Made by a program: the position numbers and the translations under genes
Notes under the pieces: model-generated
Databases searched by the model: none
The model's input: the letters and a program-made list of their open reading frames with translations, nothing else
Told to the model about the DNA's origin: nothing
Part shown: piece by piece, positions 1 to 9,340 of the stretch
How the letters are laid out: every line of letters starts with the position of its first letter
How positions within the stretch are numbered: position 1 is the stretch's first letter
Source: Sanyastnella coralliicola
Lineage (GTDB): Bacteria > Bacteroidota > Bacteroidia > Flavobacteriales_D > Sanyastnellaceae
Length of the DNA stretch: 64,000 nt
Direction: 5' to 3'
Assembly: GCF_030845195.1 (NCBI RefSeq)
Contig: NZ_CP132543.1
Span: 2,559,501 to 2,623,500 of the forward strand

Positions 1-45
1 CAGACCTAGTACCATCACACACATAATGAGAAGTAGTTTCTTCAT
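1..45 (-). CDS. N-terminus of an exported protein, cut by window edge
   Basis: An ATG at position 45 on the minus strand opens a frame that runs off the left edge after 15 codons. The residues (MKKLLLIMCVMVLGL) have the two lysines and hydrophobic run of a signal peptide. Nothing beyond this can be seen, so whether it is a lipoprotein or a secreted protein is unknown. It lies downstream of the aconitase gene on the same strand but is separated from it by a strong terminator, so it is probably a separate transcript. Confidence 0.6.
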   Translation of the reverse strand, partial: MKKLLLIMCVMVLGL

Positions 46-108
46 AGTTGTCGAAGTTATAATGTTTTCGATAACTGCAAAGGCGGCAAACTCCTTGCCA
101 AAGCATAA

Positions 109-139
109 AAAAGGCCTCGATATTGTATCGAGGCCTTTT
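109..139 (-). terminator. Rho-independent terminator of the aconitase gene
   Basis: A perfect 14-base stem (109-122 pairs with 126-139) with a 3-base loop. On the minus strand it is followed by a run of T. It lies 26 bases past the aconitase stop codon. Confidence 0.9.
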
Positions 140-164
140 GAATATCAGGGTTAAGGACGAATCC

Positions 165-2429
165 TTACGCTTGTTCTTGTTTGATCAAGTTCAATGCTGA
201 ACCTGCCTTAAACCACTCAATTTGCTGAGCGTTGTAAGTGTGGTTTGTCTTAATTGTATCCGTGCTTCCGTCTTTGTGTACGAGCTCGATAGTGATTTGC
301 TTACCAGGAGCAAAGTCTTTCAAGTCTACAAAGTTGAACGTATCGTCTTCTTGGATCTTATCGTAATCTGCTTCGTTATCGAAAGTGATTCCGAGCATTC
401 CTTGCTTCTTCAAGTTCGTTTCGTGAATACGAGCGAATGATTTCACAAGAACTACGCGTACTCCAAGGTGACGTGGTTGCATCGCTGCGTGCTCACGGCT
501 TGAACCTTCTCCGTAGTTACTGTCTCCTACAACTACCGTTGGAACGCCTGCGGCTTTGTAGCCACGTTGTACAGCAGGAACTTCCCCGTAAGTACCATCA
601 ATTTGGCTCTTCACGTTGTTTGTTTCCTGGTTGTAAGCGTTGATTGCTCCAGTTAGCGTGTTGTTTGAGATGTTGTCAAGGTGACCACGGTAACGTAGCC
701 AAGGACCTGCCATAGAGATGTGGTCAGTAGTACATTTTCCGAAGGCCTTGATTAGTAGCTTCGCCCCCATGATGTTCTCACCATCCCATGGTGCGAATGG
801 AGTCAATAGCTCTAGACGTTCACTTCCGTCTTTTACAACCACTTCAACACCAGAACCGTCAGCAGCCGGTGCAAGGTATCCTGCATCTTCTACGTCAAAT
901 CCTTTTGAAGGAAGCTCTTCACCTGTAGGCTCAGCAAGCATCACTTCTTCACCGCTTTCGCTCACCAGCTTGTCTTTCATTGGGTTGAAACCAAGCGTTC
1001 CCGCGATAGCGATTGCAGTCACCAATTCAGGAGAACCAACGAATGCATGTGTATTTGGGTTACCATCAGCTCGTTTTGCGAAGTTTCGGTTAAACGAGTG
1101 AACGATGGTGTTCTTTTCTTTCTTCTCAGCTCCTTCACGTGCCCACTGACCGATACATGGTCCACAAGCATTAGCGAATACTGAGGCACCGATCTCATCA
1201 AAGATCTTGATGAATCCGTCACGCTCGATCGTGTAACGTACTTGCTCTGATCCCGGAGTGATCGTGAATTTCGCCTTCGGCTTGATGTTCATATCAGCCG
1301 CTTGCTTCGCGATGCTCGCCGAACGAGAGATATCCTCGTAGCTTGAGTTAGTACAAGACCCGATCAATCCAACTTCTACCTTCAATGGCCATCCGTTCGC
1401 TTCAGCTACCTCACCCATCTTAGAGATTGGAGTTGCGATGTCTGGAGAGAATGGTCCGTTCAAGTGTGGTTCGAGTTCGTCAAGGTTGATTTCGATTACC
1501 TGATCGAAGTACTGCTCAGGGTTAGCATATACCTCTGGATCAGCTGTCAAATGTTCTTTTACTCCGTTGGCTAGATCAGCGACTTCTGCACGACCTGTAG
1601 CACGTAGGTATCGTGCCATGCTTTCGTCGTATCCAAATGTTGAAGTTGTAGCACCGATCTCAGCACCCATGTTACAGATAGTACCTTTACCAGTACAGCT
1701 GATAGATTCAGCTCCAGGGCCGAAGTATTCTACGATCGCACCCGTACCACCTTTCACAGTGAGGATACCAGCTACTTTCAAGATCACATCTTTAGCGCTT
1801 GTCCAACCGTTCATACGTCCGGTTAGCTTCACACCAATCAGTTTCGGGAATTTCAGCTCCCAAGGCATTCCTGCCATTACGTCTACCGCGTCAGCTCCAC
1901 CAACACCGATAGCTACCATTCCGAGTCCACCAGCGTTTACTGTGTGAGAATCGGTTCCGATCATCATTCCACCCGGGAATGCATAGTTCTCAAGAACTAC
2001 TTGGTGGATGATACCTGCACCTGGCTTCCAGAATCCGATACCGTACTTGTTCGATACTGATTGAAGGAAGTTGAATACCTCGTTGTTCTTATTGATCGAT
2101 TCTTGAAGATCTTTTCCAGCTCCGATACGTGCCTGGATCAAGTGATCACAGTGAACAGTTGAAGGTACAGCTACTTTTGCCTTTCCTGCTTGCATGAACT
2201 GCAATAGGGCCATCTGTGCCGTTGCATCTTGCATAGCAACACGGTCAGGTGCAAAGTCAACGTAGCTTTTACCACGATCGTAAGGAGTTTCTGGAGTAGC
2301 GTCCCAAAGGTGGCTGTAAAGGATCTTTTCAGCTAGACTAAGTGGTTTACCTGCAACTTGGCGCGCTTTCGCGATACGCTCTGGCATTTTTGCGTAAACC
2401 TCTTTGATCATTTCGATATCAAATACCAT
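165..2429 (-). CDS. acn: Aconitate hydratase
   Basis: Converts citrate to isocitrate through cis-aconitate in the TCA cycle, in the cytoplasm, using a [4Fe-4S] cluster. The 754 residues match the length of the mitochondrial-type aconitases common in Bacteroidota. The three cluster ligands are visible as C359 (GSCTNSS) and C422 and C425 (ACGPCIGQW). The swivel domain is at the C-terminus ([15 protein letters not shown]). It is transcribed alone, with a TATCTTTG-type -7 element upstream and a perfect terminator downstream. A near-match to the iterated 13-mer lies at 999-1011, but it encodes a stretch that I recall as ordinary in aconitases, so it may be chance. Confidence 0.97.
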   Translation of the reverse strand: MVFDIEMIKEVYAKMPERIAKARQVAGKPLSLAEKILYSHLWDATPETPYDRGKSYVDFAPDRVAMQDATAQMALLQFMQAGKAKVAVPSTVHCDHLIQARIGAGKDLQESINKNNEVFNFLQSVSNKYGIGFWKPGAGIIHQVVLENYAFPGGMMIGTDSHTVNAGGLGMVAIGVGGADAVDVMAGMPWELKFPKLIGVKLTGRMNGWTSAKDVILKVAGILTVKGGTGAIVEYFGPGAESISCTGKGTICNMGAEIGATTSTFGYDESMARYLRATGRAEVADLANGVKEHLTADPEVYANPEQYFDQVIEINLDELEPHLNGPFSPDIATPISKMGEVAEANGWPLKVEVGLIGSCTNSSYEDISRSASIAKQAADMNIKPKAKFTITPGSEQVRYTIERDGFIKIFDEIGASVFANACGPCIGQWAREGAEKKEKNTIVHSFNRNFAKRADGNPNTHAFVGSPELVTAIAIAGTLGFNPMKDKLVSESGEEVMLAEPTGEELPSKGFDVEDAGYLAPAADGSGVEVVVKDGSERLELLTPFAPWDGENIMGAKLLIKAFGKCTTDHISMAGPWLRYRGHLDNISNNTLTGAINAYNQETNNVKSQIDGTYGEVPAVQRGYKAAGVPTVVVGDSNYGEGSSREHAAMQPRHLGVRVVLVKSFARIHETNLKKQGMLGITFDNEADYDKIQEDDTFNFVDLKDFAPGKQITIELVHKDGSTDTIKTNHTYNAQQIEWFKAGSALNLIKQEQA

Positions 2430-2473
2430 AGAGGCGGGATTGAATTATTATAAGAACATTTGTAACAGGGGCG

Positions 2474-2481
2474 CAAAGATA
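2474..2481 (-). promoter_or_regulatory. -7 element upstream of acn
   Basis: The minus strand reads TATCTTTG, matching the Bacteroidota TAnnTTTG -7 element, 44 bases before the acn start codon. No convincing -33 element was found at the usual spacing. Confidence 0.5.
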
Positions 2482-2540
2482 AGAATTTGCCGCAAGGATA
2501 CCGTACGCCATCAAGGTCTTCCGTTCGCGGAAATTCATCC

Positions 2541-2553
2541 TTCCGCGCTAGCG
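2541..2553 (+). repeat. Iterated 13-mer TTCCGCGCTAGCG, intergenic copy
   Basis: Exact copy of the window-wide motif. It lies just upstream of the -7 element of the following permease gene, about where a -33 element would be, so it could affect that promoter. See the finding on the iterated motif. Confidence 0.85.
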
Positions 2554-2562
2554 TGCTTATAC

Positions 2563-2570
2563 TACATTTG
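2563..2570 (+). promoter_or_regulatory. -7 element, leaderless-type promoter of the permease
   Basis: TACATTTG followed by four bases and then the ATG at 2575. With the usual distance from -7 to the transcript start, the mRNA would begin at or next to the start codon. Confidence 0.6.
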
Positions 2571-2574
2571 AAAC

Positions 2575-3813
2575 ATGACTCGATCAACGATCGCTGAGAA
2601 CATCAAAGTCTCTCTTCGGGCTATCCGAAGTCAATTGTTGCGTACCATTCTAACGGTATCCATCATTGCTTTGGGTATCATGGCTCTCATTGCCATGGTA
2701 ACGGCTACTGAATCGTTGAAAGGCAGCATTACAGAGTCGTTTTCTTCGGTCGGCACGAACACTTTTAGCATTCGAAACAAACGCAGTCGAGGACGTAGAA
2801 TGGGACGCATCGAAAAGCAGACCCCTCCGATTTCTTATCGCGAAGCAAGAGAATTCAAGCGCGATCTCGATGCTGACGCCACCATTTCACTCTCTGCCAT
2901 GGGATCAGGAATGGCGACCATCAAATACAAGAGCGAGAAAACGAACCCCAATGTGCAGGTGCTCGGTATTGACGAGAACTACCTCCACAATTCAGGTTAC
3001 GAGCTCTCTTCGGGCAGGAACTTCACCGCAAATGACCTTTCTACCCCACAAAACCTGGTGATCTTAGGGAAAGATGTGGTTGGAAAACTATTTGATAGTT
3101 GGGATGACCCCGTCGATAAAGTGGTATCCATTGGATCTATTCCGTACCGGGTGGTGGGTGTATTAAGTGAGAAAGGGAAGATCATGGGAATGTCTCAAGA
3201 CAACCAGTGCTTCATCACCCTGACTAACCTGAAGAAACAATACGCAACGGCTAATACCAACTACAGCATCAGCGTCATGGTTGATCGTGTTGAAGACATG
3301 GACGATGTGATTGCCGAGACCTATGGGGTCATGAAAGTTGTGCGTGGCGATCGCCTTGGCGAAGACCAGAGTTTTGAGGTGCAACAGAGTTCCGGTATGA
3401 TGGACACCATGACCGACGGTGTGGACTATGTGTCATACGCCGCCGTAATTATTGGACTCATCACCCTCTTCGGAGCAGGTATCGGACTCATGAACATTAT
3501 GCTGGTTTCTGTGACAGAACGAACCAAAGAAATCGGAGTCAGGAAAGCAGTAGGTGCAAACTCTCGCACCATTATGCTGCAGTTCTTGGTTGAGGCCATC
3601 GTCATTGGCCAGATCGGAGGAATTATGGGTATTCTGCTTGGTATCGGCGTTGGAAACATCGTGGCTTCCTTCATGAATACTCCATTCGTGATTCCATGGT
3701 ACTGGATTATGGTGGGTGTGACCATGTGTTTGATTACCAGTGTGGCTTCAGGGATCTTCCCAGCATTCAAGGCTGCGAAGCTCGATCCAATAGAGTCGCT
3801 TCGTTACGAGTAA
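2575..3813 (+). CDS. MacB/FtsX-type ABC transporter permease
   Basis: Integral inner-membrane permease of the MacB/LolC-like family, which couples ATP hydrolysis to movement of lipoproteins, peptides or drugs through an outer partner. One transmembrane helix spans about residues 20-45. A periplasmic MacB_PCD domain covers about 50-270. An FtsX domain with three helices fills the last 130 residues and includes the typical stretch MLVSVTERTKEIGVRKAVGA. The 412-residue length is normal. No ATPase gene or membrane-fusion protein is adjacent, so its partner must be encoded elsewhere. The substrate cannot be told from the sequence. Confidence 0.9.
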   Translation: MTRSTIAENIKVSLRAIRSQLLRTILTVSIIALGIMALIAMVTATESLKGSITESFSSVGTNTFSIRNKRSRGRRMGRIEKQTPPISYREAREFKRDLDADATISLSAMGSGMATIKYKSEKTNPNVQVLGIDENYLHNSGYELSSGRNFTANDLSTPQNLVILGKDVVGKLFDSWDDPVDKVVSIGSIPYRVVGVLSEKGKIMGMSQDNQCFITLTNLKKQYATANTNYSISVMVDRVEDMDDVIAETYGVMKVVRGDRLGEDQSFEVQQSSGMMDTMTDGVDYVSYAAVIIGLITLFGAGIGLMNIMLVSVTERTKEIGVRKAVGANSRTIMLQFLVEAIVIGQIGGIMGILLGIGVGNIVASFMNTPFVIPWYWIMVGVTMCLITSVASGIFPAFKAAKLDPIESLRYE

Positions 3814-3915
3814 ACTCCTTCAGAAAATATTTACAGAAACCCCGCGTTGAGGATGTGAACCACAACTCCCATCGCCTATCACGTGATTCTACATGTTAAC
3901 CAAACAAAAACAAAC

Positions 3916-4575
3916 ATGAGATCACTCATTTTTTTCTCACTCTCTGTCCTACTCGCCCTCTATTCTTGTAAAAAAGACGAAGAAATCGTCTGTGACCCTA
4001 TTGTAAATACAGCTCCGGTCTATCAATCCTTTTCCGAAGGAAGCTATTGGACCTATCAAAACGTTCGCGTTGAAAGCGACGGTACTGAGACGATCGAATC
4101 TGCAGTTGATAGTATCGTGGTAGCTGGAGACACCCTGATCAACGGATTGGAATACACTGTGTTCGAAGGAACCAGCTGGCCATTCCAAGACAATGAATGG
4201 GGCATCATTTGGATTCTCCGTGAAGAGAACGGAGAGTTACTCGATGAACAAGGCAACATCATTATGTCGTGTTGCAACTTCACCGATACGCTGAACACCG
4301 TTGAATACCCTTCAGGGGAAGAAATATTCGCGACTGCTACCTACATGATGAGCAATGAGATTCCAGAAATCACGGTTCCTGGAGGCACCTTCGCGGGAAT
4401 CGAATTGGTAGGCACCTTCACCATTCTGAATGAACCTGAAGGACCAGACAATCCAAGGTATACATCTCGGTATTATGCCCAAGGGATCGGACAAATCCGC
4501 GATACGTGGTTCTTTGCTGGGAACACCGAGGTTCACTATGAAAAGCGCTTGTTAGATTATCATATAGGATACTAG
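3916..4575 (+). CDS. Lipoprotein of unknown function
   Basis: A 219-residue protein with a lipoprotein signal peptide: MRSLIFFS, then the lipobox LYSC with the lipidated Cys at 18. I chose the ATG at 3916 over an in-frame upstream start at 3883 because it begins directly at the signal peptide. The residues after Cys18 (KKDEE) are charged, like the surface-export signals known for Bacteroidota lipoproteins. The rest has no recognised domain and looks beta-rich. It follows the permease on the same strand after about 100 bases, so it might be co-transcribed, but no functional link can be drawn. Confidence 0.75.
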   Translation: MRSLIFFSLSVLLALYSCKKDEEIVCDPIVNTAPVYQSFSEGSYWTYQNVRVESDGTETIESAVDSIVVAGDTLINGLEYTVFEGTSWPFQDNEWGIIWILREENGELLDEQGNIIMSCCNFTDTLNTVEYPSGEEIFATATYMMSNEIPEITVPGGTFAGIELVGTFTILNEPEGPDNPRYTSRYYAQGIGQIRDTWFFAGNTEVHYEKRLLDYHIGY

Positions 4576-4653
4576 GGCGAACAACAGTCTTAAACCAGAT
4601 TAACTTTTCTCCGGTCTTCGGGTTGTATCTTTAGGAAAGGTAAAACGCGAGTT

Positions 4654-5616
4654 ATGCAACGACGAGAATTCATTAAAGGATCAGCGATCTTAGGACTAAC
4701 CGCTATCGGTACACCAGCTATTGTCGGTGCCAGCGGTATGTTTCACGGAACATCACAACGACGTATCCATCGAATCTTAAGTGCTGATCGCGTCAACGTT
4801 GGAACGTTACCAGTGCTTCGTGCCTTTGCTGGAAATCAGCAAGACTATGTTTCGCCTTACGTTCTCTTTGATGAATTTGGCCCGGTGCATGTCAACCCTG
4901 GAGCAGACCCATTACGTGTGGATGCCCACCCTCACGCAGGAGTGACTCCAACCACATATTTCCTTGAAGGAACAGGACATCATAAAGACAGTCTGAATTA
5001 CGATTTCCAAATCGGAAAGGGTGACTTTATGATGTTCAGTTCCGGAAAAGGAGCCATCCATATGGAAGAGTCTGGACAAGAACTCTACGAAAAAGGAGGT
5101 GATTACCACGGATTCCAAATCTGGCTAAACACCCCAGCCATGTATAAGTTTGATGACCCTTCCACTACGGTATTCCGCTATGCGGATATGGATATGATCA
5201 ACAACGATCAATACAACGCACGCGTGGTTCTTGGTGAACTTTACGGAGCAAAGTCGGGTATCGCCACTCAGAGTCCAGCATTCTATTACCACATCAAACT
5301 CAAGCCAGACGGCAGAATCGACATCCCAACAGATCCAACTCACAACGCCTTTGTCTACTCCATCAAAGGCACCTTAGAGGTCGAAGAAGCTCGTCAGCTC
5401 AAAAAGAACCAAGTGGCCTTATACGAGCGCGGTGATTCCATCATCCAACTCTACAGCCAACAAGGTGCTGAGTTCCTTGTATTAGGCGGTCAGCCATTGA
5501 ACGAACCGGTCTACTCATACGGTCCATTCGTGATGAACAACGAAGATCAAATTCGTCGTTGCATCGCTGACTATAGGTCAGGGAAGATGGGAGATCCGGA
5601 TGCGGTAAATCGCTAG
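4654..5616 (+). CDS. Pirin-family protein with Tat signal peptide
   Basis: A bicupin of the pirin family, 320 residues. The metal-site residues are visible: H92 and H94 (AHPHAGV), and H136 and E138 (IHMEES). Pirins include quercetin dioxygenases and transcription cofactors; the activity of this one is not known. The N-terminus begins MQRREFIKGSAILGL, a twin-arginine pattern, followed by a hydrophobic stretch. This suggests export of the folded, metal-loaded protein to the periplasm, which is unusual because many pirins are cytoplasmic. It stands alone, and a heptad repeat array follows its stop codon. Confidence 0.88.
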   Translation: MQRREFIKGSAILGLTAIGTPAIVGASGMFHGTSQRRIHRILSADRVNVGTLPVLRAFAGNQQDYVSPYVLFDEFGPVHVNPGADPLRVDAHPHAGVTPTTYFLEGTGHHKDSLNYDFQIGKGDFMMFSSGKGAIHMEESGQELYEKGGDYHGFQIWLNTPAMYKFDDPSTTVFRYADMDMINNDQYNARVVLGELYGAKSGIATQSPAFYYHIKLKPDGRIDIPTDPTHNAFVYSIKGTLEVEEARQLKKNQVALYERGDSIIQLYSQQGAEFLVLGGQPLNEPVYSYGPFVMNNEDQIRRCIADYRSGKMGDPDAVNR

Positions 5617-5690
5617 GCCTAAGGCCTATGGCTTAAGCCACTACACAGTTTTGAGACTTAAGCCTTAAGCCATACGCCATACGCCGTGGA
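5617..5690. repeat. Heptad repeat locus A (TTAAGCC family)
   Basis: Degenerate 7-base units such as TTAAGCC, ATACGCC and their complements (GGCTTAA, GGCCTAT) fill the gap after the pirin gene. Both orientations are present, so the strand could fold back on itself. Confidence 0.7.
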
Positions 5691-5746
5691 ACACATGATA
5701 TTTATCACCTCCCCCATGGCCCCCTCCAACCACCGAAAACCTTAAT

Positions 5747-6265
5747 TTGACGGGAAAGTCCATTCCCATCGATACTTCGTTTACACATATTCGTCCGCGA
5801 TTTGAGTTTACTGTGCCTTTTTCTGAGGTGGAGGTATTGGAACGTTTGAAGCGGATCAAGGAGAAGTCGGCTGATGAGCTTACTGGGCATTTGATTGACC
5901 ATCACCTCATTCTAGACATTCCTGTGAACGACCGCCATTATTGGTCGCCTCAGCTAAGCATGCGTGTGGAAGCGGATGAAGATGACCCTTCTAAAACCGT
6001 CATCAAAGGCTTGATCGGTCCTCGCCCTTCTGTGTGGACCATGTTTACTTTCTTCTACTTCACCATCGGCGTGGCCGGATTCTTCATTGCCTCTTGGGGT
6101 TTCTCGAAATGGATGTTGGGCGAATTCTCTCACCTCATTTGGGCGTTACCTATTGCTATGATCATCAACCTAACTGCCTACCGCGCTGGAAAGCAAGGAG
6201 AGAAGTTGGGGCATGATCAGGTGGAAGTGTTGAAGGGGTTTGTCAGGGAAGTACTTGACTTGTGA
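5747..6265 (+). CDS. Small membrane protein, unknown function
   Basis: A 172-residue protein with a soluble N-terminal half and two transmembrane helices at about 98-120 and 126-145 (FTFFYFTIGVAGFFIASWGF and LIWALPIAMIINLTAY). No family is recognised. The start is TTG at 5747: an in-frame stop lies at 5696 and no ATG or GTG occurs between, so either TTG is used or the protein begins later. Heptad repeats border the gene on both sides. The helix-rich N-terminus and C-terminal tail probably face the cytoplasm, but this is inference. Confidence 0.65.
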   Translation: MTGKSIPIDTSFTHIRPRFEFTVPFSEVEVLERLKRIKEKSADELTGHLIDHHLILDIPVNDRHYWSPQLSMRVEADEDDPSKTVIKGLIGPRPSVWTMFTFFYFTIGVAGFFIASWGFSKWMLGEFSHLIWALPIAMIINLTAYRAGKQGEKLGHDQVEVLKGFVREVLDL

Positions 6266-6362
6266 ACGGAAATCGATAAACGATAACCATGGTAATGGCT
6301 AAATGTGACTGGGATATAATATCAGTTCTAGATTATAGTTTATAGATTATTGATTCAAACAA
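6266..6362. repeat. Heptad repeat locus B (CGATAAM and TTATAGA families)
   Basis: Contains two CGATAAA/CGATAAC units at 6274-6287 and a degenerate run of TTATAGA-like heptads near 6327-6356. It fills the gap before the next gene. Confidence 0.6.
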
Positions 6363-6368
6363 CACAAA

Positions 6369-7145
6369 ATGCTAAGCCTCCGATCCCTCACCCTCCTTTT
6401 CTCCCTTTGTTTTGTTTGTGTATTCGCTAGCGCGGAAACGAAGACGATTCATGTTTTTGTGGCTTTGTGCGATAACGTGCATCAAGGGATCGTGCCGGTG
6501 CCGGAGAAAATTGGGAATGGGAAAGATCCTCGGTTGAATTTGTATTGGGGAGCCGGGTATGGCGTGAAGTCTTTTTTCAAGTTGAAGACGGATGATTGGG
6601 AACTGGTGAGCTCGCCAGAAAGTGACAACCCATACATTCTGGAACGGGTGCTATTCAAGCATGCTACCCAGGATGTCTATCTGTTGGCCGATGCTTACGA
6701 TGGAGAACGTATCAAAGACTGTGTGGAAGACTTCTTGCTCGCTTCAAATACGCAGAATACAGAGACGGTTACCTTCAATGGGAGCTCATTGAGTTTCGGT
6801 GGTAGCTCAGATTTAGTGTCGTATATCGGACACGATGGTTTGATGGAATTCAATGTAGACCTAGAATACATCGACCCCGTCAGTAACGGGATCGATGTGA
6901 TTATTTTGGCTTGCTACAGTCGCGATTACTTTTCGCCGGAAATCGAACAAACAGGCGCCAATCCATTGCTGTGGACGACCCATTTGATGGCTCCAGAGGC
7001 TTATACCTTAAAGTCAGCCATTGACGGTTGGCTTCTTGGAGAGTCAGGAAAGCAGATTGATGAGCGCGCTGCGATTACCTATCAGAAGTATCAGAAGTGT
7101 AGCCTGAAAGGCGCCCATAATCTCTTTACGACTGGCTTTAAGTGA
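6369..7145 (+). CDS. Exported protein with caspase-like His/Cys pattern, unknown
   Basis: A 258-residue protein with a signal peptide whose cleavage site region is FASAET. No family was recognised with certainty. Two segments, YIGHDGLMEF (His155) and VIILACYS (Cys182), are each preceded by hydrophobic strand-like residues. They are spaced like the His and Cys of caspase-fold (CHAT/gingipain-like) peptidases. This is a pattern resemblance only. An exact copy of the iterated 13-mer lies at 6425-6437 and encodes the ASAE at the predicted signal cleavage site. The gene ends one base before the converging S51 peptidase gene. Confidence 0.6.
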   Translation: MLSLRSLTLLFSLCFVCVFASAETKTIHVFVALCDNVHQGIVPVPEKIGNGKDPRLNLYWGAGYGVKSFFKLKTDDWELVSSPESDNPYILERVLFKHATQDVYLLADAYDGERIKDCVEDFLLASNTQNTETVTFNGSSLSFGGSSDLVSYIGHDGLMEFNVDLEYIDPVSNGIDVIILACYSRDYFSPEIEQTGANPLLWTTHLMAPEAYTLKSAIDGWLLGESGKQIDERAAITYQKYQKCSLKGAHNLFTTGFK

Positions 7146-8435
7146 TTATTCAATCACTACACGCGTCACCTGAGTTCTTGATTGAATGAGGTAAACTCCA
7201 CTTGCCAAATCTGATAGATCCAATTGTTGAATTGGGCTCATCGTTTGCACCTGTTGAATCACTTTACCACTAGCGTGGAAAATGGAAATCTGTGTTCCGA
7301 TTGGAGATTCAATATGCAGTACGCCAGCACTTGGATTCGGCCAAATAGCGAATTCCGCGTTAGCGAGATCAGACTCAGTAATACTCACAGCACAATCTGG
7401 AGCATCACTTGCAGCTCCGCCTAAGACGCCTGCTTCAGCCCAACCATTGAACCATTCTCCTCCAGAGAAGTCTGTCCAGTTATTCAAGTTCATGTATTGA
7501 TCACCGTCTAATGTCGCATTGATGCGGTAGACCTTCACGGCTTCATTGTTGTCATTCCATGTCAATGGTTGGCCTGCTTCACAAACCTCTGGACCGATAG
7601 GACCATCACAATTCGGACGAAGGAAATACACGTAATCGTCGTACTCAGGGGCTTCACCATAGCACCAAGCAATCCCTGCATCATCGATGCAGACTGCGGC
7701 ATATTCATCACAAGCGATTCCTTTCGGGTACACACCGTAATCTTGGTACATACGCGCTAAGAATGTCGTGTGACGACCAGCGCGATCTGGATCATCATAG
7801 TGAGTATCGGTAATCGTGTTTTCCATGAACGGAGCCTCGATGAAATCGTTGAATCCAATGGTCATGTATTGATTGTATGGGTCCTCCAAGGCTTCATCGC
7901 TGTATACTGTGCCATTTTCTGCAGAGAAGTATGCATCACCCATAACAGCCATTCCTGCTGAGATTCCTCCTACAACTCCTCCGCGAACGTTGAGCAAGTT
8001 GTTGATAGCGTCTTCGATGGCTGTTCCGCGCCAGTAGGAGATGTAATCCCACTGATTACCTCCAGCCATCCAGATCGCCTCGGCATTTTGGACTTGCTCG
8101 ATAACGTATGGATCCTCAGCTGCAGAGGCGTCATTAAAAAGGATGGTCTCTACTGAGTTAATCGTTACACCAAGGTCAGAGAAAAAGTAGTCGTTGTATC
8201 CATCTGAACCGCTCGCGCGGAGAACTACGACGTCTCCACCATTGGCCTGCTCAAGGAACCATTTCATGGCCTCGTCGTTCTCTCCTGCACCGCCCATTAG
8301 TACGACACCGAAGCTTGGTTCAACATCTAAATCTGCTTCATCTCCTGTGAAGAAGCTCTCGTATGATTGTGCCTGCAGTGCTCCTGAAAGAAGCAACGCA
8401 AACATCCATGTGAAAAGTGATTTCGTATTCATCAT
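7146..8435 (-). CDS. Secreted S51 peptidase (cyanophycinase-like) with T9SS sorting domain
   Basis: Last gene of the SusC-SusD-S51-S51 operon. The 429 residues hold a signal peptide (cleavage near AQS), an S51 peptidase domain and a C-terminal T9SS type A domain (about 355-429, beginning FAIWPNPSAG). The protein is therefore predicted to cross the outer membrane. Catalytic residues by family comparison are Ser159 (GGISAGM), His212 (TDTHY) and probably Glu244. The substrate motif of true cyanophycinases (DQHFxxRxRxxR) is replaced by DTHYDDPDRAGRH, so specificity may differ. Its ATG overlaps the upstream stop as ATGA, indicating translational coupling. Copies of the iterated motif lie at 7353-7365 (encoding ANAE) and, imperfectly, at 7268-7280. 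Confidence 0.85.
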   Translation of the reverse strand: MMNTKSLFTWMFALLLSGALQAQSYESFFTGDEADLDVEPSFGVVLMGGAGENDEAMKWFLEQANGGDVVVLRASGSDGYNDYFFSDLGVTINSVETILFNDASAAEDPYVIEQVQNAEAIWMAGGNQWDYISYWRGTAIEDAINNLLNVRGGVVGGISAGMAVMGDAYFSAENGTVYSDEALEDPYNQYMTIGFNDFIEAPFMENTITDTHYDDPDRAGRHTTFLARMYQDYGVYPKGIACDEYAAVCIDDAGIAWCYGEAPEYDDYVYFLRPNCDGPIGPEVCEAGQPLTWNDNNEAVKVYRINATLDGDQYMNLNNWTDFSGGEWFNGWAEAGVLGGAASDAPDCAVSITESDLANAEFAIWPNPSAGVLHIESPIGTQISIFHASGKVIQQVQTMSPIQQLDLSDLASGVYLIQSRTQVTRVVIE

Positions 8436-9310
8436 TTTGCGGTCATCACCGTTATTTCGACTTCTGACATTTCGAGAAGTCCGTTTTCGTTAGCCGAGCT
8501 TTCTCCGGGTGAAAATAACACCACTTGTCCTGCGCCGGCCACGCTAAATCCATTATTTGATACCACTAGGGCCGTAGACTCCCCTATTCCAAACACAGGC
8601 GTATTTGGGTGATCGTGCATCGCGGTCAGTGCACGATTATATCTGCTGCGTTCAACGAAGTGTTGATCGATGATCGCATGCTGAAGAAGGCCGAGACCTT
8701 CTGAATAGATTCCATTATTCGCCTTCAAACGTCGGTAAGTGGACTCATATTCAGGCTCGAGTTGCTGATCGCCTGTGATCATGACTTCGCTCATCACCGC
8801 TGCACCAGCGCTCGTACCCGCAATGACACAGCCGTTCTTGAAAGCCTGGTGGAGGTCTTCTTTCAGTCCCCTCTTTTTCACAACTTCCATGAACCGATTT
8901 TGATCGCCTCCACAGATGTAGATCAAGGAAGCATGAGGGAGTCCGCTTTTGAGACCTTCACTCTGCTCCAATCCAAAGAAGAAGCTTTCCACCTGTGTAC
9001 ACCCAAGCTCAGTAAATTGCTTGGTTGCGTAGAATGCCGAAGTATCGGGTTCACTACTCGCAGAAGGGATAATGACAATCAAACTGTCTTTTGACGGCAT
9101 CAAGTCAATCATCTCTTGCACCAAAGACGGAGGTCGTTTTCCTCCACCAATGATAAAAAGACTCCCCTTCGCTTCCGGATCAACGAGTTGAAGGCTTTCG
9201 ATCGAAAATGCATGATCATCCTTCACTTCATCACTCATCACCGTAGGCGGTTCCGATTCCGCGCAAGCGAAAAGAAAAAAGAGCGAAAAACACACTAATA
9301 ACTGTTTCAT
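8432..9310 (-). CDS. cphB: Cyanophycinase, lipoprotein form
   Basis: Cyanophycinase cuts the storage polymer cyanophycin (poly-Asp with Arg side chains) into beta-Asp-Arg dipeptides. This 292-residue S51 peptidase keeps the full active-site pattern: GGDQ (134-137), nucleophile Ser167 in AGTSAGA, DQHF (215-218), Arg221, Arg223 and Arg226 at the spacing of the substrate-binding arginines, and Glu244 in GIGES. The N-terminus is a lipoprotein signal with lipobox LFAC and Cys16, so it is membrane anchored and probably periplasmic or surface exposed. It sits between SusD and a second S51 gene. The lipobox Cys lies inside a one-mismatch copy of the iterated motif (9257-9269). Confidence 0.88.
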   Translation of the reverse strand: MKQLLVCFSLFFLFACAESEPPTVMSDEVKDDHAFSIESLQLVDPEAKGSLFIIGGGKRPPSLVQEMIDLMPSKDSLIVIIPSASSEPDTSAFYATKQFTELGCTQVESFFFGLEQSEGLKSGLPHASLIYICGGDQNRFMEVVKKRGLKEDLHQAFKNGCVIAGTSAGAAVMSEVMITGDQQLEPEYESTYRRLKANNGIYSEGLGLLQHAIIDQHFVERSRYNRALTAMHDHPNTPVFGIGESTALVVSNNGFSVAGAGQVVLFSPGESSANENGLLEMSEVEITVMTAK

Positions 9311-9340
9311 AACTAAAGCCTATAGCCTGAAGCCCAGCGC
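9311..9340. repeat. Heptad repeat locus C, inside an operon
   Basis: The short gap between susD and the cyanophycinase gene holds about four heptads of the AAGCCTA type, showing that the arrays also enter operon spacers. Confidence 0.6.

Noticed and set aside
999-1011. Copy of the iterated motif in acn
   Set aside because: One mismatch, and the encoded residues (AIAG) look ordinary for aconitases, so chance is likely; not counted.
718-1101. Long open frames opposite the aconitase gene
   Set aside because: Codon bias of the real gene leaves the other strand open; no signal or domain.
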